Source: Thalassolituus alkanivorans
GTDB taxonomy: Bacteria > Pseudomonadota > Gammaproteobacteria > Pseudomonadales > Oceanobacteraceae
Length of the DNA: 64,000 bases
NCBI RefSeq assembly: GCF_020447205.1
Contig: NZ_JAJAEL010000024.1
Span: forward strand, 63,646 to 127,645
Reading direction: 5' to 3'
Positions 25,985-35,502 of this stretch are shown here, piece after piece. A program made the position numbers and the translations under genes. Below the pieces are notes generated by a model that was not told where the DNA came from, made no database searches, and was given only the letters and a program-made list of their open reading frames with translations. Each line of letters starts with the position of its first letter. Position 1 is the first letter of the stretch.

Positions 25985-27004
25985 TTAATCGATGGTTGCG
26001 GTGAATTGAATGGTGTAATCGCCGGCGGCTGCCTGATTACCCAAAACAAAGGTCACACGACCGTTGCTGCCAGCGTTGGCGTCATAACGACCCGCATCTG
26101 CATCGGCTGCAGAATCGGTGTTGCCTGAGGCATTGGTCGTTGTCAGTGGTGTGCCGGCCAGATTGCTGTTAGCCAGTAACAGGGAGCCGGCGTCGTAGGT
26201 CAGGTTTAATGGCAGGTCATCGACAATGCGCAGGTTATTAACGGCGGCGGTTACCTGAACCAGAATCTGGTAAGTCACCACACTGCCTGGCACTTTTACG
26301 CTGCCCAGGGTTGGGTGTTCGGTCGACAGAATGCTCTTGGTAATAACAACCAGACCGGCGGTTGCGGTTACTTTATAGCTGCTGGCTTTAATCGCGCCGC
26401 CGGCATTATTGGCCAGTACCGCATCGGTACCGCCATCGCCCTGGCCAGCCAGAATATCGCCCTGATTACCGGCTGCAGCACCTGGGGTCGCAGAGGTCAC
26501 GTTGAATTCGATATTGGCGATATCGTCGATGCTCTGTGCAACCGGAATATCAACCACCACAAAGATTTTGGTGGCCTGTTCCGGAGTCAGGTTAATTTGT
26601 GTGACTTCGGTTTCGGTGCCCTGAAATCCTGGTACGCCGTCATCCAGATAAATTTTGACGTTGGTAACATCGAACGCGTCGCCGGTACCGTTGCTGACGG
26701 TCAGGTCGAAGGTTTCATCACCGTTACCGGTGTTTTTGATGGTGTATTCAATGACCTGAGCAGTGCTGCCAGCCTGAACTTCCAGAGCATTGGTGGTGCT
26801 GCTGGTTACTGCAACGTCGATTTTTTCCTGTACAACAAAAGCCGTGCTGCTGCTGACGGTCAGCTGTGAGGTTGCATCGGACGGTGCGTAGTAGGTAGCC
26901 GTTGCCGTGTTTTCAATCTGGGTACCGACAGAGGTTGCCGCCCAGCCACTTGCCGAGGCAAGCATACCTGCGAGAAGCAGGGGCGTACGTTTAATGGTCT
27001 GCAT
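25985..27004 (-). CDS. Secreted DUF11-domain protein (339 aa)
   Basis: Exported protein with signal peptide (MQTIKRTPLLLAGMLASASGWAA). Two beta domains follow: VGTQIENTATATYYAPSD with a repeat QVIEYTIKNTGNGDETFDL, and a DUF11 repeat GSVKVPGSVVTYQILVQVTAAVNNLRIVDDLP. It is acidic with few basic residues. It ends DYTIQFTATID. AAGGAG lies nine bases before ATG 27004. Second gene of the operon, 10 bases after the first and 13 bases before the third. Confidence 0.8.
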   Translation of the reverse strand: MQTIKRTPLLLAGMLASASGWAATSVGTQIENTATATYYAPSDATSQLTVSSSTAFVVQEKIDVAVTSSTTNALEVQAGSTAQVIEYTIKNTGNGDETFDLTVSNGTGDAFDVTNVKIYLDDGVPGFQGTETEVTQINLTPEQATKIFVVVDIPVAQSIDDIANIEFNVTSATPGAAAGNQGDILAGQGDGGTDAVLANNAGGAIKASSYKVTATAGLVVITKSILSTEHPTLGSVKVPGSVVTYQILVQVTAAVNNLRIVDDLPLNLTYDAGSLLLANSNLAGTPLTTTNASGNTDSAADADAGRYDANAGSNGRVTFVLGNQAAAGDYTIQFTATID

Positions 27005-27014
27005 GGAATGCTCC

Positions 27015-30000
27015 TTATTGGACCTTTACTTTGTAGCGAAACTTGAATTCCGGCTGGCTGCTGCCAGACGCGGGGTTTAATGTGCCTTTCGGCATAAAAC
27101 GGATATAGGTGACATTGGCGTCAAAGCCTTCGGCATCTGGCTGCGGAACGTAGCCATAGGTAATGCCGTCGCTGCTGTCGGTATCGTTGGAAAAATCGAG
27201 ATCATCGTTGGCAGCATTTAATGCGCTAAAGCCGTAGGTAAGACCACTGTTAGCAGCACCCTGAATAAACTCAGCCGGGCCTGCGCCATTAAAATCGGCG
27301 ACATAAAGGCTGGTGGTGGCAGCAATTTGTTCGTCAATAACCAGAGTGTCAGCATCGGTCTGGCCTTCACCCTGATTTAACGCAGTCAGGGTATAAATAA
27401 TTTCTGCACCCGGAATGGCTTTAGGGTTAGTGCTGCCATTAACCGGATCAGAAATAACTTCAGCGTTTTTAGTCAGATTTAATTGCGGGAAGAGCAGAAT
27501 CGGATAGCTCAGATCTTTACTGCTGAATACGAGATTTTCATAGCCTTCTTCCGCTCTGATACTGGCTTTCCAGTTACCTGCGGATGCATCTGTTGCCATT
27601 GTGATGCTGTATTCATAAACCTTAACGGCATTGCTGGCAGCAACAGGCGTTAAGGCGGTGTTATTAAGTAACTGATTGCCGCTTGGGTCGAATAAACTCA
27701 ATGTTGCAGCGGTAATATCGTCAGCACCGAAAGGGTCGGATACCTCGCCGCGAATATAAATTGCCTGCCCACGTTGAGCGGCATTGAGAGTGTTACCACC
27801 AGGGTATGGCGCGTCATAAAGTGCAACGCTATCAACATTAATAACGGTGTTGGAGGTCAGTGCGACCTGACTGTTGTTGCCGTTACGGCGCAGGAACAGG
27901 TCGACAGGATCTGAGTATTGGCTGCCAGACTGGCGGATGCTGATCTGCAAAATATCACCATTTAATAATGGTTCTGCATTTTGCACGCTAAGGTCGGTAT
28001 TAAATTCCCGGATAACTTCCAGTCCGCTGTTATTGCCGGCAGTCAGCAGTTCGGCGGTCAGCGTCCGACTGGCCAGCAGTATGTCTGTACCGGAGCGTCT
28101 GGCTGACAGGCGGATATCAAAGGTATGGTTATAGGCCCTGTTATCACCACCGTCGTAACCATTGCGGGCATAAAAGCGGAATGGAATACCCTGACTGTAA
28201 TTCAGCACCATATCCGTTTGCAGCGCAGGGGTTAACTGCCAGTTAACTGTGCTGTTATTGGTAATTTCGATTGCGGAGCTGCTGTCCGTCGTTGCTACCC
28301 GGGTCAGGGTGAGGTTTGGCTGTAAATAGAGAGGCTTATTGCCTTTGATGCTGAGAGCACTGTTAACCGTGATTACGGGTGACGTCAGAGACAGGTTCAG
28401 ACCAGCTCCGCTGAGGATTGCAGTGTTGGTAAAGCTGTCACTATCCTGAGCACCGGAAGACAAGACGCCATCAATCGTCAGAATGCGTGACTCACCGGCT
28501 GGTATCGTCAGCGCAGAAAGGCTGACCACGCCGCGGCCGAAATTTCCGGCAGGTGCTGGTTGTGTTGTTAATTGCGCACCGACAGGGTGGCTGAAAACCT
28601 GAAAACTGCTGATCAGTGAAGGGATATGATCTGTCAGTGTCATATTGCTTACTACAGCAGCGCCACTGTTTGTGATTTCAATTTCAAAGCGCAGCGTATC
28701 GCCCGGACGAACCTGACCACCATTCAGATCCAACACCCGCTTAACCGAAGTACTGAGATCCGGATCAACAATAGCGAGAGTAACCTGCTGACTGTTATTA
28801 CTCATGCGGTGATCGAAGGTATTGCTGCTGGTACTGATTGACAGACTTTCGCTGTTAAGAGTGGTTGCAGCCGTGGACAGAGTAACTGACAGATCACTGT
28901 ACTGATTACTGGCCAAGTTGCTGAGCTGACAGATAACCGCATTGCTCTGCGATGAACACAGCCAGTTGTTGCCAGAGAACGACGATAGGCTAAGGCCGTC
29001 AGTCATAGGAATTTCAACCTGAACCGCATTGGCTGAACGGGGGCCATTATTGGTGACACGGAGTGCCAGCACGGCATTATCACCACGTTGTACCGTTGCC
29101 GGATTGTTCACCGTGAGACTGAGGTCGGCGACATCGCGATTCGGAATACTGATAATCTCTGCGCTCAGATAGACGCGATCCTGACCACTGGTATAGACCG
29201 ATGTGACAGACTGAGAGCCGGCCGTAAGGTAGTTGCCGATATTGTAAATATCTACGTCGACACCAGAGGTGCTGCTGGCTGTCGAGTTGGAATAGGAGTT
29301 GAACTGATTCCCCTGAGGGTTACCGCTGCCGCTTAATACAGAGCCGTTGAAGCGCAGATTTTCTGAGTTGGAAATATCGGCATCACCTTCCCAGGTAATG
29401 TGCGCGTGCTTGCCACCCAGTGCTGCCGGATTATCGGCTACAACGAAGTTATTCGGGGTAAGGGTAATCGAGTTGTTCCAGAAATTACGGAAGCCATCAA
29501 AGATATTCACTACCCGCAGAGGCTCTTGCGCGTTTTCATACACAATCACCAGAGCCCAGCCACCATATGAGCGGCCACCGGTACAGTAAGAACTACTGCG
29601 ATCGAAATTAAGGCCGGAGACGTTGTATGTAGCGCTGACAGAGCTGACGCGATTGGTAACGTCAGCCCGGGCGCTGTAGTAGCTGAGACCGTCGATATTC
29701 TCATTGTAAATGACATCGGCGCTGATATTGGCGCCGGAAAAGTTAACCTGAGTGTCGTTACTGCCCGAGCCTGACCAGTACAGAAACGCGGCAACGACAT
29801 TACTGCTGGCAGGGATGCTGATAGCGGCACTGGAGTTGTTAAGTAGAGAGCAGCCATTGCTGCCAGAGCGCATGGTGTTACCGGTCAATGCAAACGACAG
29901 GTTACCGGCATAGCTTTCGCGCAGAATAATATTTTCAGCGGCAAGGGTGTGGGTGGAGATAAGAACAAAAACGAAGACGAGCGTGATCCCTTCCAGACGA

Positions 30001-30056
30001 AAGATATAAGCAGGCTTATTAATAACGTTAATGTTAAATGTTACCCGTTCGCTCAA
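27015..30056 (-). CDS. Large secreted DUF11-repeat protein (1013 aa)
   Basis: First gene of the DUF11 operon. A hydrophobic export signal lies at about residues 24-40 (ITLVFVFVLISTHTLAAEN). It is followed by a Thr/Ser/Asn-rich domain (about 40-310; SAAISIPASSNVVAAFLYWSG, GGWALVIVYEN) that resembles the N-terminal DUF3344-like domain found ahead of DUF11 repeats, then two or more DUF11 repeats (VADLSLTVNNPATVQRGDNAV; KRVLDLNGGQVRPGDTLRFEI) and a C-terminal repeat with NPKAIPGAEIIYTLTALNQG. Start TTG 30056 is the only in-frame start before the signal; GGA lies eight bases upstream. Confidence 0.75.
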   Translation of the reverse strand: MSERVTFNINVINKPAYIFRLEGITLVFVFVLISTHTLAAENIILRESYAGNLSFALTGNTMRSGSNGCSLLNNSSAAISIPASSNVVAAFLYWSGSGSNDTQVNFSGANISADVIYNENIDGLSYYSARADVTNRVSSVSATYNVSGLNFDRSSSYCTGGRSYGGWALVIVYENAQEPLRVVNIFDGFRNFWNNSITLTPNNFVVADNPAALGGKHAHITWEGDADISNSENLRFNGSVLSGSGNPQGNQFNSYSNSTASSTSGVDVDIYNIGNYLTAGSQSVTSVYTSGQDRVYLSAEIISIPNRDVADLSLTVNNPATVQRGDNAVLALRVTNNGPRSANAVQVEIPMTDGLSLSSFSGNNWLCSSQSNAVICQLSNLASNQYSDLSVTLSTAATTLNSESLSISTSSNTFDHRMSNNSQQVTLAIVDPDLSTSVKRVLDLNGGQVRPGDTLRFEIEITNSGAAVVSNMTLTDHIPSLISSFQVFSHPVGAQLTTQPAPAGNFGRGVVSLSALTIPAGESRILTIDGVLSSGAQDSDSFTNTAILSGAGLNLSLTSPVITVNSALSIKGNKPLYLQPNLTLTRVATTDSSSAIEITNNSTVNWQLTPALQTDMVLNYSQGIPFRFYARNGYDGGDNRAYNHTFDIRLSARRSGTDILLASRTLTAELLTAGNNSGLEVIREFNTDLSVQNAEPLLNGDILQISIRQSGSQYSDPVDLFLRRNGNNSQVALTSNTVINVDSVALYDAPYPGGNTLNAAQRGQAIYIRGEVSDPFGADDITAATLSLFDPSGNQLLNNTALTPVAASNAVKVYEYSITMATDASAGNWKASIRAEEGYENLVFSSKDLSYPILLFPQLNLTKNAEVISDPVNGSTNPKAIPGAEIIYTLTALNQGEGQTDADTLVIDEQIAATTSLYVADFNGAGPAEFIQGAANSGLTYGFSALNAANDDLDFSNDTDSSDGITYGYVPQPDAEGFDANVTYIRFMPKGTLNPASGSSQPEFKFRYKVKVQ

Positions 30057-30304
30057 AGTGTAATCCGTACCCTTGTGCCAGTTATTCCTGGTGCTGTGCG
30101 TTGTGCGCGCATCTTAGGTAGGGCATATGGTTGAGTCAATTTGCTGGCAGGCGACCAGCAATGGGTAAAACTGTGATGTAACACGCTGTTTTTAGAGAAT
30201 AATTTTCGTTTACTTGAAAAGTGACATTTTTCCTCACATTCAATAGCAATGCAGGAAAAAATCTTAAAAAAATACACGTCATAACTGTCGTTTATGAGGG
30301 GAAT

Positions 30305-30321
30305 GTGACAAAAAATGTCAC
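30305..30321. promoter_or_regulatory. Inverted repeat GTGACA-N5-TGTCAC
   Basis: Perfect 6-5-6 inverted repeat in the AT-rich region 250 bases upstream of the DUF11 operon, with other GTGACA copies nearby. A possible regulator binding site. Confidence 0.4.
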
Positions 30322-30603
30322 TAGGTCTTTTCCCTATCCTCGAAGTAACCATTTGTAACCAAACGAGTATTTTTGTGACATTGATATGATTGTTTATAAT
30401 TAACCGTCAATTTCACAATGAATACATCTGCATATATGCCAAAAATGAGTCGTCAGTGAGTGTAAGTGAACGCTGCTGTATTGTTCTGTAACTGGCCGGC
30501 AGGCGATTTATTGCTGTTTTCCCAGCAGTCTAAGCAATGCGTTTTATTCACATTGATAAGAAAGCGCATCGTCTTTTCAGCTTTTCTCCGCGATACCGAC
30601 GTA

Positions 30604-30639
30604 CCAAAAGATGCACCAAAAGATGCACCAAAAGACGTA
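30604..30639. repeat. 12-bp tandem repeat, three copies
   Basis: CCAAAAGATGCA occurs twice in tandem, then CCAAAAGACGTA. It lies in the gap between the DUF11 operon and the porin gene and is not in a supported gene. Confidence 0.8.
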
Positions 30640-30749
30640 CGGAAAAAATGTGGAAAAACCTTAGGCAATGCCAACAGCATTATTGAGAATGTTGTTATAA
30701 CCGGCTGGGTTATACGGAGCTGGTGAATTTTGGGTATTGATCAGGCAAT

Positions 30750-30775
30750 AAAAAACCCGGCCGGAGCCGGGTTTT
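30750..30775. terminator. Terminator downstream of the porin gene
   Basis: AAAAACCCGG-CCGGAG-CCGGGTTTTT hairpin 25 bases past the porin stop; A and T tracts on both sides make it usable in either direction. Confidence 0.85.
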
Positions 30776-30797
30776 TGTCAGACGCGTCAGGTACAGA

Positions 30798-31949
30798 TCA
30801 GAAGCTGTACTTGGCGGTGAAGTGCAGGCGGTTCATATCGCCTTCGTTCTTGGTGGTTGTCACTTTTTCCAGTGTGGCCATGCTGTATTCCACACCATAG
30901 GTTACTTCTTTGGTTGGGGAGTACATCAGGTTCAGACGGGTGCTCGAAGACGATTCAACCAAACCTGCAGCAATGGTGTCGTCATCGTAGTCAGCATCCA
31001 GCATGGAATAAGCGATGGTGCTGCGCATCTTATCGCTCCAGAAGTGACGGTAAGCAACAAAGGCGGCATTAACGGTTGTTGTTTTCAGATCGCCATTAGC
31101 TGCGATTGTTACGTCACTGACAGCACCGAGGCCGACGTAACGACCGACATTACCGGTGGTGTAGCTGAACTTCAGATCGTCAGCGCCGAGCTTGACCATA
31201 CCGGACAGGCTGACACCGAAACCATTGGTGCTTTCGTCGATTTTGCCTGCACCGGATACTCCATTCTGGTAAGCCATCTGGCGGCCAATGGCGGCAACGG
31301 TAAAGGCATGATCACCGGCTTTGATATTGTAGCGGGCGACCATATCCGGCAAGCCAACATCATCGGTAACACCAACACCTGCAACGGTGCTTTCCGGGTT
31401 TTCCAGGGCAAACTGGAAGTCACCCATGGTGTAGCGGATCTGTGCCTGACGGTTAAATACAGTACCGTCACTTACGCCGAGAAAGTCTACGGTTTCTGGC
31501 AGGGCGCCAACGTTCATAAACGTCGACCAGGTATGACCAAAAGTCAGATTGTTATAGGTGAAGAACGCATGGCGTAAGCGAGGGTTATAGGAGTTGGAAA
31601 CAACCTCGTTACCAGCTCCACCTGCCGCGAGTGCCGTCAGAAAATCCATTTCAATAAAACCGGTTACTTTCTCACCGCTGTCGGTGGTGGTAACGGTTTT
31701 AAAGTTCAGACGTGACGATTTGGCACTGAAGTCGACACTGCTGGTTTCTTCGCCGGTACCGCCACTGGTTTGTATGGTTGACGGTACATAAAAATCACGA
31801 CCCAGGCTGCCTGCGCCAATATCACCATCGGAATAGGTGCTCATCATGGCGTCCATCTTGATATAGCCGCCATAGCTGAACTCGGTATTTGCTGCCTGAA
31901 CAGCCATCGGCAGTGCCGCGGCCAACAGAATTGCAGAAGTCTTACGCAT
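30798..31949 (-). CDS. DcaP-like trimeric porin
   Basis: A 383-residue outer-membrane protein with signal peptide (MRKTSAILLAAALPMAVQAA) and the DcaP family start NTEFSYGGYIKMDAMMSTYSDG. Further family features are RDFYVPSTIQTSG, DFSAKSSRLNFKT, GFIEMDFL and FTYNNLTFGHTWSTFMN. The last strand ends LHFTAKYSF with terminal Phe. DcaP porins take up dicarboxylates or small acids; the neighbouring acetate genes fit uptake of small acids, but the substrate is not shown. ATG 31949 follows AAGGAGAGCGAC; a longer reading from 32036 is rejected. Confidence 0.88.
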   Translation of the reverse strand: MRKTSAILLAAALPMAVQAANTEFSYGGYIKMDAMMSTYSDGDIGAGSLGRDFYVPSTIQTSGGTGEETSSVDFSAKSSRLNFKTVTTTDSGEKVTGFIEMDFLTALAAGGAGNEVVSNSYNPRLRHAFFTYNNLTFGHTWSTFMNVGALPETVDFLGVSDGTVFNRQAQIRYTMGDFQFALENPESTVAGVGVTDDVGLPDMVARYNIKAGDHAFTVAAIGRQMAYQNGVSGAGKIDESTNGFGVSLSGMVKLGADDLKFSYTTGNVGRYVGLGAVSDVTIAANGDLKTTTVNAAFVAYRHFWSDKMRSTIAYSMLDADYDDDTIAAGLVESSSSTRLNLMYSPTKEVTYGVEYSMATLEKVTTTKNEGDMNRLHFTAKYSF

Positions 31950-32604
31950 GTCGCTCTCCTTATTATCATAGTTGTGCCTGCTCACTATGGTGCACAGTTT
32001 CTGTGCGACGAAATTAGCCAAAGGTCGAAGCTGCAAGGCGTTAAGTAGAAGTACTTACTAACTCTCTGCTGAACTACGGATAAGTGTCGGCGCTTTACAG
32101 CAGCAGCGGGAACGGACCTTTATGTGCCGTTCTGGTGCGGATGAGCGGTGGGTATGAGCATATTCCGTCAAGCAGCTTATACCGTTAACTGTGGTCGTTC
32201 TTGGTATTCGGTTGCATGTTATTCATTCGGGACAGGCACAGGTGAATATCCGGGGGAATATGCGGGCTGATCAGTTTTCCTTTAGATATCAGCAAGATAA
32301 GTAATAAAGAAACACTGGTTCAGCGTTTCATTCAGGGGTATTAAACAGATACTGGTATTTGTATTCCGGCACACAGCCGGAAAGCGGATGCCTGGTTTAA
32401 AAGGGATGCAGCAGGGCGATCCAGCCAGAAGTAAGGGAGCTGAAGGTTGATCGTCTGTAATCCGCGCCTGATTGCCCGGTTTTTTCGCCGATAGACCATT
32501 GTCTAATTTGGGGAAGAGCGGCCGGTCACTCAATATGAGTCATAAGATATACATTGCCGCCGGGCACTAGCGAGCTTTAAAAATAATCACTTAGGGAGAA
32601 CGCT
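31950..32604. other. Intergenic region between porin and acs
   Basis: A 655-base gap between the divergent porin and acs genes. It holds the TAGAC-CATT-GTCTA inverted repeat at 32492-32505 and a -10-like TATACA at 32548-32553, both oriented towards acs. Near the porin, a weaker relative CCAAAGGTCGAA is seen at 32018-32029. No RNA gene was recognised. Confidence 0.5.
32492..32505. promoter_or_regulatory. Candidate CrbR box upstream of acs
   Basis: TAGAC-CATT-GTCTA, a perfect inverted repeat 100 bases upstream of acs and about 60 bases upstream of the likely transcription start set by TATACA at 32548. Read on the minus strand as TTAGACAATGGTCTA it matches the boxes at 39022-39036 and 50448-50462. 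Confidence 0.55.
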
Positions 32605-34557
32605 ATGAGCGACCAGAAGGTTTATCCAGTCAAACCGGAATTTGCTGATTCCGCCTGGATTAACAACGAGAAGTATCTGCAGATGTATCAGCAGTCCGTC
32701 ATCAACCCGGAAGGGTTCTGGCGTGAGCAGGCAGAACAGCGTATTGACTGGATAAAACCTTTCACCCGTGTGCGCAACGTGTCGTTTGACGATCACAACG
32801 TCAACATCAAATGGTTTGAAGACGGTACGCTGAATGCCTCAGCCAACTGTCTGGATCGCCATCTGGAAACCCGCGGTGATCAGACCGCCATTATCTGGGA
32901 AGGCGATGATCCGGGTCAGGATCGTCATATCACCTATAAAGAGCTGCATGAAGAAGTTTCCCGCTTTGCCAATGCGCTGCGTGGTCAGGGCGTACGCAAG
33001 GGCGATATCGTCTGCATTTATATGCCGATGATTCCGGAAGCTGCGGTTGCCATGCTGGCCTGTACCCGTATTGGTGCCGTTCACTCGGTAGTATTTGGTG
33101 GTTTCTCGCCGGATGCTCTGGCGGGTCGTATCGAAGACAGTAACGCCAAAATCGTCATCACTTCAGACGAAGGTGTGCGTGGTGGCAAGAAAGTGCCACT
33201 GAAAGCGAACGTGGATGAAGCGCTGACCAATCCTGCGATCCGCTCACTTGAAAAAGTGATTGTGGTTAAGCGCACCGGCTCTGATGTCGCCTGGCATCCG
33301 GCCCGCGATGTCTGGTATCACGATCTGGTGAGCCTGGCTTCTCCACATTGCCCGGCAGAAGAAATGGGCGCTGAAGATCCGCTCTTTATTCTGTATACCT
33401 CCGGCTCCACCGGTAAGCCTAAAGGTGTGTTGCATACCACCGGTGGCTATATGGTGTGGGCGTCTATTACCCACCAGTACGTGTTTGACTATCACGATGG
33501 CGATATTTACTGGTGTACCGCCGATGTGGGCTGGATTACCGGCCATACCTATCTACTGTACGGACCGCTGGCTAATGGCGGTACAACCCTGATGTGCGAA
33601 GGTGTGCCGAATTATCCGGACATCAATCGTTTCTCGCAGATTGTTGATAAGCATCAGGTCAACATTCTTTATACCGCACCGACCGCGATCCGCTCGCTGA
33701 TGGCCGAAGGCGCGAAAGCCGTTGAAGGCACGCACCGTGAATCCCTGCGCCTGCTGGGTTCGGTGGGTGAACCGATTAACCCGGAAGCCTGGGAATGGTA
33801 TTACCGTACCATCGGTGAAGAGCGTTGCCCGATTGTCGATACCTGGTGGCAGACTGAAACCGGCGGCATCATGATCACCCCGTTACCGGGTGCAACCGAT
33901 GCTAAACCAGGCTCAGCAACCCGTCCGTTCTTTGGTGTACAGCCAGCACTGGTAGACAACTCCGGCATGCTGCTGGACGGTGCGGTTGAAGGTAACCTGG
34001 TGATGATCGACAGCTGGCCGGGTCAGGCCCGTACTGTATACGGCGATCATGAGCGCTTTGTGCAGACCTATTTCTCTACTTTCCGTGGCATGTACTTTAC
34101 CGGTGACGGTGCGCGTCGTGACGAAGACGGTTACTACTGGATTACCGGACGTGTGGATGACGTGATCAACGTATCCGGTCACCGCATGGGTACCGCTGAA
34201 GTAGAAAGTGCGCTGGTTGCACACCCGAAAGTGGCTGAGGCTGCGGTGGTGGGTTATCCGCACGATATCAAAGGTCAGGGTATCTACGTATACGTCACCC
34301 TGAATGCCGGTGAAGAATCGAGCGAAGAGCTGGTGAAAGAACTGCGCAACTGGGTGCGTGCCGAAATCGGCCCGATTGCGGCACCCGATCTGATTCAGAT
34401 TACCCCGGGGCTGCCAAAAACCCGTTCAGGCAAAATTATGCGCCGTATCCTGCGTAAGATTGCCGCTAACGAACATGATTCTCTGGGAGATATTTCTACT
34501 CTGGCCGATCCGTCGGTGGTGGAATCACTGATCGACAAGCGCCTGAATCGCGGATGA
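32605..34557 (+). CDS. acs: Acetyl-CoA synthetase
   Basis: A 650-residue AMP-forming acetate:CoA ligase, full length. Motifs: the P-loop [12 protein letters not shown] (about residue 264), the acetate-pocket and A5 motif [10 protein letters not shown], the hinge [20 protein letters not shown] and the C-terminal acetylation-site Lys in [17 protein letters not shown]. It activates acetate for the TCA and glyoxylate cycles. It is followed by crbR, and the locus also has crbS and actP, the regulators and transporter usual for this gene. Confidence 0.98.
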   Translation: MSDQKVYPVKPEFADSAWINNEKYLQMYQQSVINPEGFWREQAEQRIDWIKPFTRVRNVSFDDHNVNIKWFEDGTLNASANCLDRHLETRGDQTAIIWEGDDPGQDRHITYKELHEEVSRFANALRGQGVRKGDIVCIYMPMIPEAAVAMLACTRIGAVHSVVFGGFSPDALAGRIEDSNAKIVITSDEGVRGGKKVPLKANVDEALTNPAIRSLEKVIVVKRTGSDVAWHPARDVWYHDLVSLASPHCPAEEMGAEDPLFILYTSGSTGKPKGVLHTTGGYMVWASITHQYVFDYHDGDIYWCTADVGWITGHTYLLYGPLANGGTTLMCEGVPNYPDINRFSQIVDKHQVNILYTAPTAIRSLMAEGAKAVEGTHRESLRLLGSVGEPINPEAWEWYYRTIGEERCPIVDTWWQTETGGIMITPLPGATDAKPGSATRPFFGVQPALVDNSGMLLDGAVEGNLVMIDSWPGQARTVYGDHERFVQTYFSTFRGMYFTGDGARRDEDGYYWITGRVDDVINVSGHRMGTAEVESALVAHPKVAEAAVVGYPHDIKGQGIYVYVTLNAGEESSEELVKELRNWVRAEIGPIAAPDLIQITPGLPKTRSGKIMRRILRKIAANEHDSLGDISTLADPSVVESLIDKRLNRG

Positions 34558-34597
34558 TCAGCACGGATGATTAAGTCATCATTGCGTGTCTGACGGA

Positions 34598-34627
34598 GCT
34601 GCCCAGAGAATTCTCTGGGCAGTTTTT
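34598..34627 (+). terminator. Terminator after acs
   Basis: CTGCCCAGAGAATTCTCTGGGCAG perfect hairpin (given here by its arms CTGCCCAGAGA/TCTCTGGGCAG) followed by T6. Confidence 0.92.
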
Positions 34628-34725
34628 TGCGTTTTTACAGTGGACACAAGCATCTGCTGATAAAATGTCGCACAATAACAATAGTCAGCGGTTAAACCGC
34701 TGAGCAGGATTCTCCGGAGGGGACT

Positions 34726-35400
34726 ATGCAGCTCGCACAAAAAATCATCATTGCTGATGATCACCCATTATTCCGCACGGCTATGCAGCAGGCGGTTAAA
34801 CAGCTGGTACCCGATGTTACGATTGAGCAGGCAGAATCGCTGCCGGAATTGCAGCAGGTGGTGGAGCAGCATAAAGACGCCGATCTGATTCTGCTGGATC
34901 TGCAGATGCCGGGAGCGCACGGTTATTCCGGGCTGGTTTTTCTGAGGTCGCATTACCCGGAAATTCCGGTGATCGTAGTCTCGGCCTGTGAAGATCCGGC
35001 CATTATGTGTCAGGCGATCGATCATGAAGCGTCCGGTTATATTTCCAAATCGTCACCGCTGGAACATATCGCCAAAGCCATCGAAATGGTGTTACAGGGG
35101 GATATCTATCTGCCCGATGCCGCACGTCGCCATCAGCATCAGCCAAACCAGAATGCGCTGGATCTGGCTGAACGTCTCGCCAGTCTGACACCGCAACAGT
35201 TCCGTGTACTGACCATGATGTCGGAAGGCATGCTGAACAAACAGATCGCCTACGATCTGGACGTCAGCGAAGCCACTATCAAGGCTCATGTAACGGCCAT
35301 TTTCCGTAAGCTGGGTGTGCGTACCCGTACCCAGGCCGTTATTTCGGTGCAGAGTCTGGATTTTGAAAAACCGGATACCCTGATGGCAACTCAGGTCTGA
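34726..35400 (+). CDS. crbR: NarL/LuxR-type response regulator, CrbR-like
   Basis: A 224-residue response regulator. Receiver (about 1-125) with DDH acidic patch (IIIADDHPLF), phospho-acceptor Asp in LILLDLQMPGAHG and Lys in GYISKSSP. LuxR-type helix-turn-helix at about 150-212 (LTPQQFRVLTMMSEGMLNKQIA, VSEATIKAHVTAIFRKLGV). Position between acs and an SSF-fused sensor kinase is the pattern of CrbR (VC/Pseudomonas; ErdR), the activator of acs. Symbol assigned by context and domain pattern. Confidence 0.88.
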   Translation: MQLAQKIIIADDHPLFRTAMQQAVKQLVPDVTIEQAESLPELQQVVEQHKDADLILLDLQMPGAHGYSGLVFLRSHYPEIPVIVVSACEDPAIMCQAIDHEASGYISKSSPLEHIAKAIEMVLQGDIYLPDAARRHQHQPNQNALDLAERLASLTPQQFRVLTMMSEGMLNKQIAYDLDVSEATIKAHVTAIFRKLGVRTRTQAVISVQSLDFEKPDTLMATQV

Positions 35401-35426
35401 CCGTCGCCTGCCAGTCAGAAGCAGCA

Positions 35427-35462
35427 TAAAAAAACAGGAGCCATTGCTCCTGTTTTTTTATG
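35427..35462. terminator. Bidirectional terminator between crbR and crbS
   Basis: AAAAAAACAGGAGC-CATT-GCTCCTGTTTTTTT hairpin, symmetrical, between the converging genes. Confidence 0.92.
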
Positions 35463-35502
35463 CTCTTGCCGCCGTTTATGCTCTGGTCGGCTGCCGCATT
35501 AT

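Larger units (their letters stand above)
30057..30749. other. AT-rich intergenic region upstream of DUF11 operon
   Basis: About 700 bases without a convincing gene. The part at 30130-30430 is clearly AT-rich and should hold the operon promoter; it contains several GTGACA elements (30305-30321 as a perfect inverted repeat; also 30375-30380). A TATAAT at 30395-30400 with TTGTGA 16 bases before it could be a rightward promoter. Three 12-base tandem repeats occur at 30604-30639. A GTG-started reading frame at 30466-30726 (86 aa, ending in PKDAPKDAPKDVRKK) has no good ribosome site and is left unannotated. Confidence 0.5.

Noticed and set aside
30466-30726. 86-residue rightward reading frame carrying PKDAPKDAP repeats
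   Set aside because: GTG start without a ribosome site, no family resemblance, and the repeats are explained by the 12-bp DNA repeat.
32282-32533. 83-residue leftward reading frame upstream of acs
   Set aside because: It covers the candidate CrbR box, has no ribosome site and no known family.
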